64,000 bases of DNA from Colletotrichum lupini (taxonomy: Eukaryota > Ascomycota > Sordariomycetes > Glomerellales > Glomerellaceae), in contig NC_064675.1 in NCBI RefSeq assembly GCF_023278565.1, forward strand, positions 6,262,001-6,326,000. The letters run 5' to 3'. Each line of letters opens with the position of its first letter. Positions within the stretch are counted from its first letter, which is position 1. The notes beneath the pieces were generated by a model, which searched no databases, was not told where the DNA came from, and worked only from the letters and a program-made list of their open reading frames with translations. Made by a program: the position numbers and the translations under genes. This document shows positions 10,622 through 22,550 of the stretch, in pieces.

Positions 10622-12177
10622 TGTGTGTGAAGGGTGTGTGTTGTTGTGGTTTGTTCGAGGCGGGAAGTTGCGTAGAAAAGAGAGTTTTGTTTTTGAAGAT
10701 TGGCGATAAGCGGGGGATAGGATTGTTTGTCGGGTTTGGACGAGGCGGGAGGAAGGCTCGGACGAGCCTGCTGGTCTGTATCGTAGCTCTAGTCGTCGAT
10801 GGCGGGTTGTAGAGATGGAGAGAATCGATGCTCTGTTGTTCTTGTCGCTCCTCTGGAGGTCGTCGGTCGTTGGTTAGATAGCGTTGAGGAAATGGGTTGG
10901 CTCGCAAAACAACAAAGGACAGCCGTCGTACTGGTCAAGTATCTTTCCGTGTTTGGTGGTCGGAATGATGGCCTTGGTCAGTTGTTTGCGTCAGGTTCAA
11001 AAAAAAAGGTTTCGGGGCAATGTCTGAGGTTCTTGTCTCTCCTTTCGTTCAGTCGTCTGGAGGGAAGGAGACGGGAGTGAGAAAGAGAGAGCGGTCACCT
11101 CAGGTTTCCAGTCAATGTACTGGAACCATGGAAGGTACCTTGCTGTCCCGGTACGCTTGTGCAGTACCTCAGCATGAGCCTGGATTGCTACTTCGAGGTC
11201 CCCTGTCAACTCCAGCTTCCCTAACACGGCAGCCTGCTTGGGCCTAGGTAGCACTTTTGGCACTGGAAGAGTCGGGTAAGTCGATGGTCGTGTGCCGCTA
11301 ATTGCTCCAAAGTTGACGCCTGTGGCGCATTGCGTGGAACCACTAAAATTGGGCCCGCAGCAGGAATGACCGCATTTCTGGGACATGCTCAGCTGGGCAC
11401 CTCGCTTTCTCAGGCACCTGGTCAATCAGGCCAGGAACTGGGCGCTGATGACAGTGAAACCCAAGTCTGATTTAATCAACATCTGGTCGATCAACATAAA
11501 TGATCATCGATACTATTGTAGTGACTCGTACGGTAGTGTCATATATTGATGGAAACGTCTGTTGGTAATCGATCAATGGACTTTTGTAGGAATCCAAGTT
11601 TGGAAGTAAATACTTAAGAGTCAATATGCAAAGCGTGCCGGCATAAACTACTCGAGCATGACATGACGCTTCTGCCAAGTCATCTGCAGTGAACAGTCTC
11701 ACAAAGCTCTCAGACTACATACTCGACTTCCGCTCTGTGATGGGTGTGAAGTCGAGGCTTACCCTTCTATGATAAGAACCAGATCCTGCAGCACCAAACG
11801 TAAGATCGGAAGCGCGCAAAAAGGAACCGGATAGCCATAGTGGAATGTGGTCTTGGACGCTTGGCTCAAGCCCTCATACTCTCTTCGTGTCACCCATGAA
11901 AACCGACTCGAGGTTCTCAGACAAAACGTTCTGATTCTATCATGACTGCTCATGTGGGACGGGACTGCCGCAAGCTCTGACCGACTCCTGTCTCGACAGT
12001 CCTAGGGCCGCTCAGCCTCATCGCCAGTATACTGATTATTATGTGCCGTAGGGTATTTGTACTAGCGCCAAACCCATGTGCTTTTACCTCCCAAATCCCC
12101 TGAACACAACCTCCCATCCAACAATACAGCCTCTCTTCCATCTGTGTCATCGTCGCCCTACCTCGAAGCCTCCCGAT
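10622..12177. other. Intergenic region between the SNARE and EB1 genes
   Basis: This 1.56-kb stretch should hold the SNARE promoter and leader near 10.6-11.0 kb and the EB1 3' UTR near 12.1 kb. The minus-strand frame at 10997-11425 has no recognisable domain, and I treat it as chance. I see no repeats or RNA genes. Confidence 0.45.
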
Positions 12178-13216
12178 TTAGAAGGTCTCCTGGTCGTCGA
12201 CAGCCTCGCCCTCAGCCGGGATCTCGAATCCCTCCTCCGTCGAGTACAGGATAGTCTGGATCTGCTTGACGAGGCCGTCCTCCTGCTTCTCAAGCTCAGG
12301 GTCCTCCTCCACGGCCTGCTGCACCAGGAGCTCGATATCGCGGAGCTTGCTGAAGTAGAAGTCACGCTCGCGCTCAAGGCCGACGACCGTCTCCTTGAGA
12401 GTGGCGTTCTCTTGCTGCAGGGCAGCTGTGCCGGGGCCTGCCGCCTTGGGAACGCGTGCACCGCCGAGGGGTGTGGTACCGCCCCGTCTGGCGGCAGACG
12501 CACCGGTACCGGACGCGGCACGAGGAGCAGGACCACCGCCAGAGGGCACGGGGGCGCCCTTTCGCCGGGAGACGGCGTCGTACTCCTGATCGGGGAAGTT
12601 CAGGTCCCAGAACTTCTTGGTCCATTGCAGGAACTCGAGGTTGTCCTGCATCTTGCACTTGACCAACGCTTCGACGGGGATGGGCTTGTCGACCTGGTGC
12701 TTGTGGAAGCAGTCTGTTCAGGAAGTGTCTTGTCAGCCGTGACTCTTCGTTTCCGTGTATGATGGAATGGAGGTGGACGCAGAGGCGAGACGGCGTGGGA
12801 AGGCGCAAACTTACTCTGCAGCACCTTGAAGTTCTGAATGTATGCATATTCGCTGTTGACGTTGAACTTGACTCTAGACATGGGGATATCCATGAAGATG
12901 CTGTCAAACACCTGGCAGAGAGCTGCACTGCAGATTGAAACGAAACATTAGCAACCACTATCATCAAAATCATCATTGGGTCCCACAATAAACACATGGC
13001 GGGGGAGGGGTATCCGATCAGCAACGTACCCGGTACCGCATTGCTCGACCTTTGTGATGTTGAGAGAGAGAAGCTGGTTCAGCCACTGGATGAGTTCTTG
13101 TCTGGAAATCCATGCCGTGTCAGCCAACAGTTGCGATGCGCAAACGTCCAAGGTGCTGCCGGGTGTAGCACCGCGACGGAAGGGGATGGAAGCTTTGCCC
13201 ACCTGGATTCGCCCAT
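12178..13216 (-). CDS. EB1/Bim1/Mal3 family microtubule plus-end tracking protein
   Basis: Four exons (13216-13203, 13101-13030, 12927-12815, 12713-12178) splice to 735 nt, or 244 residues. The 14-nt first exon encodes MGESR, and the join gives ELIQWLNQLLSLNITKVEQC, the calponin-homology start typical of EB1. The CH domain (about 1-130) binds the microtubule lattice near growing ends. It is followed by a Gly/Pro/Ala/Arg-rich linker, then a coiled coil with the EB-homology four-helix region (about 175-225, including LERERDFYFSKLRDIE), which dimerises and docks SxIP partners. The protein ends in an acidic tail, DDQETF. All introns have GT-AG ends. Family length is about 240-300, so the gene looks complete. 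It is divergent from the DRS1 gene. Confidence 0.93.
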
Positions 13217-13882
13217 TTTGTATGTGTGTGTTTGCCTCTGCGGCCGGAACTGTGTTGACAATCGGGAAAACGCGCTCGGGATGGATGTCAAAAGGAAATT
13301 CGCAAGGACGCTCGAGAGAAGCAGAGACGCGGTTGGTAGTAGTGGGTGTTGGTGGTCGAAGAAGTCGAGAAGGAGACGTGTGGAAAGTAGCAAGGTGCCG
13401 AGATTGGTTAGGACCAAAAATACAAGTTGTAGAGCAACAGGGCAGAAATTAAATCTCGTTGCTTTGTCGGCGCCCGGCGTGAAGGCTGCCAAAATTGTTG
13501 CCAATAAAATGGTCGCCCAATCAACCATGGTGGGGTCTATCGGGAGTTGCCCCTGCCCCTAAAATCTGATGACAAACACCGTCACGTGCATAAGTCCAAG
13601 TCAAGATCAGTACGTATCTTTTTGTTACGTTTCTTCCTTCTGATGAACGAAGTTAACAAACGATCCAAGGCCCACTCTGTCCCAATAGTCTCGCGTCTGA
13701 CCGCCCGTGACAGGGGGATGGTCTCTGGAGACGGCAGAAAAAGTTTAGCTCCACCGTCCGTCCAGAAAAATTTCTGGCTCTGGGAACTGCTGGAGTGTGA
13801 GAACAGGCGTGTGTGTGAAAGCTTGACGATACCCCGCGGTCCCGACAACTGTCTTTCTCAACCAACCATTCCACCACTCAAC
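13217..13882. promoter_or_regulatory. Divergent promoter region between the EB1 and DRS1 genes
   Basis: This 666-bp gap separates two start codons pointing away from each other, so both promoters must lie here. The frame of DRS1 stays open upstream to about 13547 and contains two in-frame ATGs, but the translated stretch has no conserved character. The ATG at 13883 gives the usual family N terminus. No clear TATA box was found. Confidence 0.5.
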
Positions 13883-16261
13883 ATGGCGCCTTCTCACAAG
13901 CGCAAGCAGATCGACGACGACTTCGTTCACACAATCTCCGACAATGACGAGGAAATTGTCGAGGAGGAGACCGTGGCACCGCCGCCCAAAAAGAAGGTGA
14001 AGGCCACCAAGAAGTCGAAAAAGGCCGCCAGAGAAGAGTCGCCAGAGAACGAAGTCGCCGAGGGTATCTGGGGCCAGAAAGACGAAGACGATGGTGCTAT
14101 GGATTCGGATTTTGAATTTGCGCAAGACAATGCCATCGAATTCGGCGACGCAGAACTCGAGGGTTGGGGCTTCGAAGGCGCAAAGAAGTCCATGAACAGC
14201 AATGCTGCCGCGGGTGTTGACCTGGACGAAATCATTCGCAGAAGACGGGCAAAGAAGGGTGGCGAGGACAAGCCGAAGGAGGACAAAGAGGAGGTTGCGG
14301 CAGACGCCGAGGTGGATAACGACATGGACGTAGATATCGACCTCGACGACGACGAAGATGGAGTTCTGGCCGACGATGCCTTTGGCATGGGCGTGGATCC
14401 TGGTGCCGAGGATTCTGATGCCGAAAAAGAAGACTCTGGCGCAGAGGATGCAGAAGACGACGACGATGCAGCATCCGACAACGATTCCGTTGCGACACCG
14501 GTGGATCATCCCGACGACCGCGGAACAGATGACGAAGAGGAGGAAGACGCAGAGGAACAAGCGAAGCGTGACGCTTTCTTCGCCCCCGAGGAGCCTGCAA
14601 AGCCCGGCAAGAAGGATACGGCATCATCATTCCAGGCCATGTCTCTTTCGCGTCCTCTTCTGAGAGGTCTGGCCGCTGTCGGCTTCTCCAAGCCTACGCC
14701 CATTCAAGCCAAGACTGTGCCCATTGCCTTGATGGGCAAGGACGTTGTCGGTGGTGCGGTAACTGGTTCAGGAAAGACGGCCGCCTTTGTGGTCCCCATT
14801 CTCGAGCGTCTCCTGTACAGGCCCAAGAAGGTGCCGACGAGCCGTGTCGTCATCCTCACTCCTACCCGTGAACTGGCTATCCAGTGTCACGCTGTTGCCA
14901 CCAAGCTGGCCGCTTACACCGATATCAAGTTCACTCTCGCTGTCGGTGGTCTGAGTCTCAAGGCTCAGGAGGTCGAGCTGAGACTGAGGCCAGACGTTAT
15001 CATCGCCACGCCCGGTCGTTTCATTGACCACATGAGAAACTCTGCCAGCTTCAATGTCGATACCGTGGAGATTCTCGTGCTCGACGAAGCCGATCGCATG
15101 CTTGAGGATGGTTTCGCCGATGAGTTGAACGAGATCTTGACGACCCTGCCCAAGTCACGACAGACGATGCTGTTCTCCGCCACCATGACATCTTCCGTCG
15201 ACAGGCTGGTGCGAGTGGGCATGAACAAGCCCGCCAGAGTCATGGTGGACTCACAAAAGAACAAGACCGTCACTACCTTGGTGCAAGAGTTTGTACGCCT
15301 GAGGCCCGGTCGCGATGAGAAGCGCATGGGCTACCTCGTGCACATCTGCAAGACAATGCACACCGAGCGTGTCATCATCTTCTTCCGCCAAAAGAAGGAC
15401 GCTCACCGAGCAAGAATCATCTTTGGACTGTTTGGCTTGTCTTGCGCAGAGCTACACGGTAGCATGAACCAAGCTCAGGTGAGTTCTTACAATTTCTTCT
15501 TGATTGGATACAGCTGCTGACCAAGTTTACAGAGAATTGCCAGTGTTGAAAACTTCCGCGACGGAAAGGTCAACTACCTTTTGGCGACGGATCTTGCGTC
15601 TCGTGGTCTCGATATCAAGGGCGTCGACACCGTCATCAACTACGAAGCACCCCAAAACATTGAGATTTACGTGCACAGAGTCGGTCGTACAGCTCGTGCC
15701 GGCCGCACCGGTGTGGCCATCACGCTGGCGGCAGAGCCGGACCGCAAGGTCGTCAAGGCGGCGGTCAAGGCCGGCAAGGCTAACGGCGCCAAGATCATGA
15801 GCCGCGTCATCGAGCCAACGGAGGCGGACAAGTGGCAGGACCAGGTGGACGAGATGGAGGACGAAATCGAGGAGATCATGGTCGAAGAGAAACAGGAGAA
15901 GCAGTTCCAGCAGGCCGAGATGCAGCTCAAGAAAGGCGAGAATATCATGCAGCACGAGGCCGAGATCAAGGCGCGGCCGAAGCGGACGTGGTTCGAGACG
16001 GAGGAGGACAAGAAGAAGGCCAAGATTGCGGGGCGGGAGGAGCTTAACGGACCGAAGAACGGCAAGAAGCCGAAGCTGAGCAACAAGGACAAGAAGAAGC
16101 TCGACGCCAAGGAGATGAGGAGCGAGGACAAGGTGTGGAAGAAGGGCCGGGCGGAGCGTGACGGCAAGGGCGCGGTGCTGAACCTGAAGAAGCAGCCCAA
16201 GAAGAAGAATGTGCCGGCCAAGGGGAGGACCAGGGCGAAGCTGGCGCGCCAGAAGCGGTGA
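13883..16261 (+). CDS. DRS1: DRS1/DDX27 DEAD-box RNA helicase for 60S ribosome biogenesis
   Basis: Two exons (13883-15478 and 15533-16261) splice to 2325 nt, or 774 residues; the 54-bp intron has GTGAGT, a CTGAC branch site and TTACAG. The long acidic N-terminal region (to about 245) is typical of Drs1. The helicase core shows the Q motif (GFSKPTPIQ), motif I TGSGKT (K298), PTRELA, DEAD (401-404), SAT (432-434) and, in exon 2, the C-terminal motifs [10 protein letters not shown] and [10 protein letters not shown]. The tail is Lys/Glu-rich and coiled. Drs1 in yeast is an essential nucleolar ATPase needed for pre-27S rRNA processing and 60S assembly. The start at 13883 ([20 protein letters not shown]) is preferred over upstream in-frame ATGs because it matches the family pattern. 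Confidence 0.94.
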
Positions 16262-17669
16262 TTTTGAGGTGCTCTACGGTGTCCAAAAGTCTAGACTACA
16301 ATACCATGTTACAATACCATTTCATTCCTTCACTATGGTCCATTGCCACCCATTTGCTGAATTAAAGGGGGCTAGTAGGGTGTGAGTACCTTCTGCTTTT
16401 ACATACAACTACATGAACATTTAGGATGAAGTAGCAAGCCACAACTTAGGTACTCCGGACTGCAGATGAACCATGGAGTAAACAGTCTGTGCTTCTTGCT
16501 TTTGGGGGCCAAGCGACGTTGCAATTATCCCATGTCATCCCCGGCCGATCATCAAAGATGGACCTGCCATCACTACAAGGCTTAAGCTGTGTTAAGTATG
16601 TGCTAACAGCTTGTAAGCTAGCCGAAAATACCTTACACCGAGCGGCCCAGATGTCTGCAGCTTGAGGTGCGGATGACGTAATGCCTGTCTCGCTCCGGAG
16701 CACGTCCCCCGGGCCCTCAGCTGCCGTCAGCTCGGCGACAGAAGAGGAGCCTTGGAAGGCTAGAGCTGGCTGGCCGCTGGAGCCCTGGAAATGCATGTGG
16801 GATGCCTTAGCTCAGAGAGAGCTTGCTTCCTTGCTTGCACCTTGCTTATTTCCGCATAAATCGCTTTCTAACACTTCGTCGCATCTGCCCCTCGAGCCCC
16901 AGCCAAATCTGCACGGCACCGCGGCACCTACGCCTACCTTAACGCAACTTAGCTTGAGTTTCTGAGACCTCGCCCTCCCGCAACGTCACGAGTTCAACTT
17001 CTTCCCTTACCTCGCCGCGTGCTCCCGCTCCTCTCCACCACGAACCAGTTCGCACCAAGTTCCAAAACCATCCAGAGCCGCCCGAGATCATGTGCTTCCA
17101 TCACTCTCTGCCGTCCCTTCATCAGCTGTAGAGCGTGGGGGTCAGAAGACGCTGTCGGCTGCCAGCCTCGTAACATCGTGCACTCATCGCCTTACCTCAT
17201 TCGCCTCGGCTTCTCCAACGACCTTGGTCAAACCTCTTGCCTAGCTCGAGCTTTCATCCTTCCATAATACTCCAAAACCTAGGGACGGTTCCACGTACTC
17301 CTGCTATTGTCTTTGGACCTCTTGTCCAAGGCACAAACTACGAACAAGCTGGCTCCTTTCGGGCGATTTGGTCCGCCGCGTCCGCATCCTCATAACCGCA
17401 CGAGTCTCCTCCGATATCTTTTCCCACGAAGCGTACGAGACCGATACCGCGAGCGCGTTCTCAACTTTCGTCTTGATACCCTCCCGCAGCTTAAACACCG
17501 ATTCCAGTCTAGCATTTACCGATACATCCTCGAACGTCAGCGCAAGCGAAACGAGAAGTCGAGACTCGTCGACGTCTTTGCGCGGCACAGTCGCCGGCTG
17601 CTCCTAGGTCCGCCCTCGGTCAGGCCGAAGCGGCATGCGAGGGATCGAGGAGGCACTATAAGCAAGAAG
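16262..17669. other. Intergenic region with DRS1 3' UTR and promoter/leader of the App1-like gene
   Basis: This is a 1.4-kb region without a convincing gene. From 17307 the reading frame of the downstream gene is open but begins with a non-ATG codon; that 121-codon stretch is Arg/Ser/Leu-rich and is treated as leader sequence. The segment 16860-17300 is rich in C and T, as in many fungal 5' regions. Confidence 0.45.
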
Positions 17670-20363
17670 ATGCCCACCTTCTCAGACTACACGACGACCT
17701 ACGGCGGAGGCGGGGGCGGAGGCGCAGGAGGCGCCAGTAATGGCTATGGATATGGCTCGGCAGAGGATCCGCCCACCCCAGGCGAGAGAGGGTTTCGGCG
17801 GAAGTGGCTGGCTGCGAAGGCAGGGAGCATGTACCGGGCCGCTGCGGTAGGAGTCAACGAGATCAGGGAAGGCTATGCGCAGACGCGGGCAAGGCCTTTG
17901 GAGCCGGGTGAGGGTATGCCGAGGACCACGATTCCGGGATCGTTCCCTGACGTCGCCATCACTGTTCAGGGAGACGATCAGATGGTCATCTTCCCATCGT
18001 ACGCAAAGCGGCATGTCAAGCAAGATTGGACAGCGGCATACCAGCAGCACGCCGAAGAAGAGCCTGGCAGCGCTAGGGACCAAGAGTTTTGGAGGAAAGA
18101 GTGGGAGCGTAACGAAGACGAGAAAGCCATCGTAGATATCGACGTCAGGGGATGGGTGTACTCTCCTCATAAAGGGCCAATCACTCGGCGCAACCGCATT
18201 CTCATCGGCCTCGCACGCCAGCTCAGCGGCATCCCAGCCCCCAGACAGGATGCGCCTGCGCCCGATAACCTCTCTGCGTTACATCAATCACACGAGGAAC
18301 GGCGAGAGCAGGAAAAGATTGCGAAAGAAGCAGCAGAAATCGAGAAGAGAGGCCAAGAAGAACAGCGTGTGGCGTATCAAGGTGGTTTTAGCGAAGCGCC
18401 AAAGGAAGGATCCGACGACGATGCGAATAGCATATACCGAGCGAGATCCAGGTCACGAAGCGGCACGCACACGCCGATGACAGCTCCCGGGTCTCCCAAA
18501 TTGGCACCGACTAGGACAAACACTACGGGCAATGATTTGACAGATGCCGAGCTGTCTGTTGCGAATGCCAACCTCATGGCTAGGATAGCACCGTTCATGA
18601 CTACACCTCTAGTCCAGCTGCCCATCACTGTCTTCTTCTACAACGACGAGAAATCGGCGTCACGGACTGTGCAGACTAACGACGCGGGCCACTTCATCCT
18701 CCGCGCCGCTTTGGAATTTGTCCCTACGCACGTCCGCGTCCTCGCTAACGAGGACTTGTCGGCGACCCAGGAAGTCAAGATCATCGAACCGAAGGGTGTC
18801 AGCTTGATCAGTGACATTGACGACACGATTAAGCGCTCCAACATTTCGGGTGGCGCAAAGGAGATATTCCGCAATACTTTTGTCCGCGAGCTCAAGGACT
18901 TGACGGTGGAAGGTGTTCGGGAATGGTACAACGAGTTACACTCAATGGGGGTCAGCCTGCACTACTGTTCGAACAGCCCCTGGCAACTGTTCCCGGTGCT
19001 GGCCAGTTACTTCATGATAGCCGGCTTGCCGCCTGGATCGCTTCATCTGAAGCAATACAGTGGCATGCTTCAGGGTATCTTTGAGCCAGTTGCGGAGAGG
19101 AAGAAGAGTACCCTAACCAGGCTCATGCACGACTTCCCCGAACGCAGGTTTCTCCTAGTTGGTGACAGCGGAGAGGCAGATCTGGAAGTCTACACAGAGC
19201 TTGTGGAAGCCCACCCAGGACGCATCATCGCCATCTTTATCCGCGATGTCACAACGCCGGAGCAAGCCGGGTACTTTGATACATCTTTCGAGAGCAGCAG
19301 CGCACGTCAGAGGGGCTCAATATCAAAGGCCACGGACCACAGTGATGCTCCAACAAATCGTCCGGGGCTTCCTCCACGCGGCGAGGCAAAGACGGTCGGG
19401 CCTGTCATGGGCGATCTGATCGACTTTTCCGACGAACCTGAAGAGACCACGCTGAACGACGCCGCTGCCCTAGCCCAGATCCAGGCCAGACCGAAGCCGC
19501 ATTCAAGCACCACCGATACCCCCATTAGCCGAAAGCCCCCTCCACCACGACCTAACAAGCCTGCTGCGCTGCGCGGCGCTCCGTCTGATACCAATGTGCC
19601 CACAATCAAGGTCAACAGCATGGGTGCTACGCCTCCCCCGATGCCGAGCGGTCGCAAGCCGTCTACGGACCGGAGCAATCCTCATCCTCTATCGCAAATG
19701 CACAATTCATCGCAGCAGACAATCGGAAGTAACAGGAGCCTACCGAGCACGGCCAAGATACCAGCCTCTACGTCACAAAACGACACGAGTAAGACGAGCA
19801 AAGTTGCACCGGCGCCTCCACCGCCTCGGCGTGTGGGGACCGTCTCCAGCTCCCGTAGTCTGAGCCCTCGGAGCCTCGGCAGCCGGCGGAGACTATCGGC
19901 CAACGGAGACGTCGACTTCGAAGCGCTGCCACCGCCCTCCGCGGGTTCCCGGCCACAGCAGGTTCAGCCGCCGCCATTTGTGAGGGCGCAGACGGCCAGT
20001 CTTAGGTCCGGATCCACATCTCCGACGTACGGCAGTCCAAACCTGGGGCCGACGGCAGCAGCACCAAATAGGAAGCACGAGCTGTGGATGCGTCGGCTGC
20101 AGCGGGCCCAGGAGATTTTGGAGTCGCATGGTGTGGCGCTGTATACCTGGCGAAGGGGCGACGACGTAGTGGCCGAAGCTGTGGGGATGGTGAAAGAGGA
20201 GCTGAAGAGGGTTGGCCTCAACGGGGAGAAGGATGCGAAGACGGAAGGGAAGAGGTTTGAGAGGCAGATTCGGAGGGAGCAGTCACAGCAACAGCAGCAT
20301 CAGCAACAACGGCCTCAACAGCAGAGCGGGTATCAGCAAGGGTCATATCAACAAAGGAGGTGA
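17670..20363 (+). CDS. App1-like phosphatidate phosphatase (DUF2183 family, actin-patch associated)
   Basis: This single exon encodes 897 residues from the ATG at 17670. A Gly-rich start is followed by a conserved segment (ERGFRRKWLAAKAGSMYRA), the segment FPDVAITVQGDDQMVIFPSY, and then the catalytic domain. The signature SDIDDTIKRSN carries the DxDxT phosphatase motif (D382, D384, T386), and a second conserved block reads FLLVGDSGEADLEVY. Yeast App1 uses this HAD-like centre to dephosphorylate phosphatidic acid at cortical actin patches during endocytosis. The C-terminal third is Pro/Ser-rich with SH3-ligand-like PPPPRP runs, ending in a Gln-rich tail. The start codon is the first in-frame ATG; an upstream exon cannot be excluded. 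Confidence 0.85.
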   Translation: MPTFSDYTTTYGGGGGGGAGGASNGYGYGSAEDPPTPGERGFRRKWLAAKAGSMYRAAAVGVNEIREGYAQTRARPLEPGEGMPRTTIPGSFPDVAITVQGDDQMVIFPSYAKRHVKQDWTAAYQQHAEEEPGSARDQEFWRKEWERNEDEKAIVDIDVRGWVYSPHKGPITRRNRILIGLARQLSGIPAPRQDAPAPDNLSALHQSHEERREQEKIAKEAAEIEKRGQEEQRVAYQGGFSEAPKEGSDDDANSIYRARSRSRSGTHTPMTAPGSPKLAPTRTNTTGNDLTDAELSVANANLMARIAPFMTTPLVQLPITVFFYNDEKSASRTVQTNDAGHFILRAALEFVPTHVRVLANEDLSATQEVKIIEPKGVSLISDIDDTIKRSNISGGAKEIFRNTFVRELKDLTVEGVREWYNELHSMGVSLHYCSNSPWQLFPVLASYFMIAGLPPGSLHLKQYSGMLQGIFEPVAERKKSTLTRLMHDFPERRFLLVGDSGEADLEVYTELVEAHPGRIIAIFIRDVTTPEQAGYFDTSFESSSARQRGSISKATDHSDAPTNRPGLPPRGEAKTVGPVMGDLIDFSDEPEETTLNDAAALAQIQARPKPHSSTTDTPISRKPPPPRPNKPAALRGAPSDTNVPTIKVNSMGATPPPMPSGRKPSTDRSNPHPLSQMHNSSQQTIGSNRSLPSTAKIPASTSQNDTSKTSKVAPAPPPPRRVGTVSSSRSLSPRSLGSRRRLSANGDVDFEALPPPSAGSRPQQVQPPPFVRAQTASLRSGSTSPTYGSPNLGPTAAAPNRKHELWMRRLQRAQEILESHGVALYTWRRGDDVVAEAVGMVKEELKRVGLNGEKDAKTEGKRFERQIRREQSQQQQHQQQRPQQQSGYQQGSYQQRR

Positions 20364-21945
20364 TCTTTAGAGATTCCGCGGACGGCATCGGAATAACTGG
20401 AAGAGGAGGCGTGATTGGGGGAAAGTGGCAAGCCGAAAGGATGGGGAATGGGGAAACGGAATAATAAAGGCGCTGGGAGGGTGGTTGATTCAAGTAAATA
20501 ATTTTTACAATCAAGTCTGAAATCCTTTCGAACCACGCGATGTCATGTTCCGAGGCGTTCGGCTTGGTGATCAGCAGATTCAAGCCCGTAGTCCTTCTAA
20601 GCATGATGATGGGCAAGGAGGCATGATGTAAGGGAGGCACGGACTGGCGAGAATGTTAATGGGAGGTGTCAAGAGGAACGCATGGCATGTGTGGCACTGC
20701 CACACAGTCCTCTTCTCACGAGGTTAACAAGAAGCGAACGCAAAAAATTCGGATACCTATGCCGAGCTATGGGAAGGATCATGCATAGGATAGAGAGAGG
20801 TGGGATGTGAGCCCACCAGAGGTAGTTTGAAGAATATTATGGTTGTGCTTCAGAGTTGCTGCACGTCCCCCTTCTTCTTTTCGAGGTAGATGACGGGACA
20901 TAGTAGGTATTGATTACATCCCACGAGTCCCGGAGTCCGAGGCTGCCTTACTCAGCTGTGACAGCAGGAATCCAGGCATGGCTGGTGAATGAGTTATCTT
21001 GAGCTGCTTTTCTTGGGGGTGTATCCCTGGGCTAGATGGGTAGTCTCGGACGCGATGGAGGTCCGTGTGGGATAGGAGTCTTGCATTAAGAAGATCAGAC
21101 GTCGTTTAGATTGGGGACTACTGCCGGGACTTTGTGCCATGGTGTTGGGACTAATAGGGGCCGAGACTGATTGGTGGGTTTGGTATAAGCTTTTTTTGAG
21201 TTGATTGCCCACGACTTTCATCCCGTTCCTCTGGAACGGTACCTTGAAGAATAGAAGGCCTCTCTCTCACAGGCTTGTACATCTGCTCTGGAGTCCTGGA
21301 CTGGGTCCTTACTTCTTCTATCTGACTTGTCAGAAGAAAGCTTAATGCGCACGGGTTTCAGACGACTGGGGTCGTGTACCTTACGTGAAGCGCGCCAACG
21401 TTCTTGGATAGATTTTCTATTCTTGCGAGGAACGTGCTTTCTTGGGGGATTGAAGCGCATTGTGATCGTTGCGCGCGGGTCCGGGTTCACGGGACAGTCG
21501 GGCGCCCAACCCAGAGATGTGTGTTGATTGAACTCTGAGTGAGAGATTCGGGAGGATAGGGATTCATTGGCATTGAGAATGGGTAGTCGAAAGACAAGAA
21601 ACAAATAGTACTTTTTTGGATATAAAGATGATAGAGTTCGCCCGTCCATTGGGCTTTTGAATTTGGTTCATCAGCAACAGCTTCCAAGAGCTTTCCCCAA
21701 TAAGATCACAAAGAACTCTTTTTCGTTTCGTTTTACATCTTTTTGCTTGAACGACTGGGTCGTCTCATATGACAGCTGGTTCTATCAACATACCAAGAAT
21801 ATCCCATAGAGTAGAGCCAAGACTCTTCATCAAGTTCATCCCAACCGTTTTATTGTCATAGCCAAGACGCTATCAGCCACTTTCCCCCTCATCACGACCA
21901 CCTCATCTCAAAGGGCACAGCCCACTTTACGAGCTAGCCCATACA
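20364..21945. other. Intergenic region upstream of the pectate lyase gene
   Basis: This is 1.6 kb without a supported gene. Minus-strand frames at 21218-21649 and 20994-21221 overlap by an ATGA but encode basic, low-information sequence and are not called. The last 250 bp before the pectate lyase start are pyrimidine-rich (for example 21715-21755), as in fungal core promoters. Confidence 0.45.
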
Positions 21946-22469
21946 ATGTACATCCGAAACAACCTCCTTGTCTTGGCCCTCTGCCTCTCTACCCTCGGTC
22001 TGGCCTCGCCCACCACCAGCTCAAAGAGCGGTTCCAAGACGTCGCACAAGGGGAGCGGTGGTTCCTCCAAGGGCTCGAAAGCGCACTCTAGCGTCCCGGC
22101 TCATGCGCCAAAGGGCACTCCGGCGCCAGGTTCCGGATCCGGATCCGCAGCCAGTGGCGGCGGTGGTGGTTCCGCAGCAGGCAACGGAACGACCTCCGGC
22201 GGCGCCAACACGGAGCTGCAGACGACGTTCCCAACGGCCAAGGGGTCGCAGAATATTGCAACCGTCAAGACCATTGCTGCGGGCCAGTCGTTTGACGGCG
22301 GGATGGTGATGTGGGATCGGAGTCCGAGTACCTGCAAGGGCCAGACTGAGGGCGGGAACAAGGACGCGGTGTTTATCCTCGAGGAAGGGGCTACGATTAG
22401 CAATGTGATTATTGGGCCTAATAATGGTGAGGGGATTCATTGTTTGGGGAGTTGTACCATCAACAACGT

Positions 22470-22550
22470 GTAAGTCAAGACCTCGCTGCCCCCCCCCTTT
22501 GACCTAGATGTTCTTTCCTCAAGTTCAGCCACTGACATTTTCTACGACAG
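22470..22550 (+). other. Intron of the interrupted pectate lyase gene
   Basis: The 81-bp intron begins GTAAGT, has a CACTGAC branch-like site near 22531-22537 and ends CGACAG. The splice joins a split valine codon and leads into WFQKVCEDA, typical of PL3. Confidence 0.85.

Noticed and set aside
13547..13882. N-terminal extension of the DRS1 helicase
   Set aside because: The frame is open and has in-frame ATGs, but the sequence lacks the acidic character of the family start and lies in a divergent promoter region.
20994..21649. Two overlapping small basic minus-strand frames near the pectate lyase promoter
   Set aside because: No start context, domain, signal peptide or splice support; overlap by ATGA appears to be chance.
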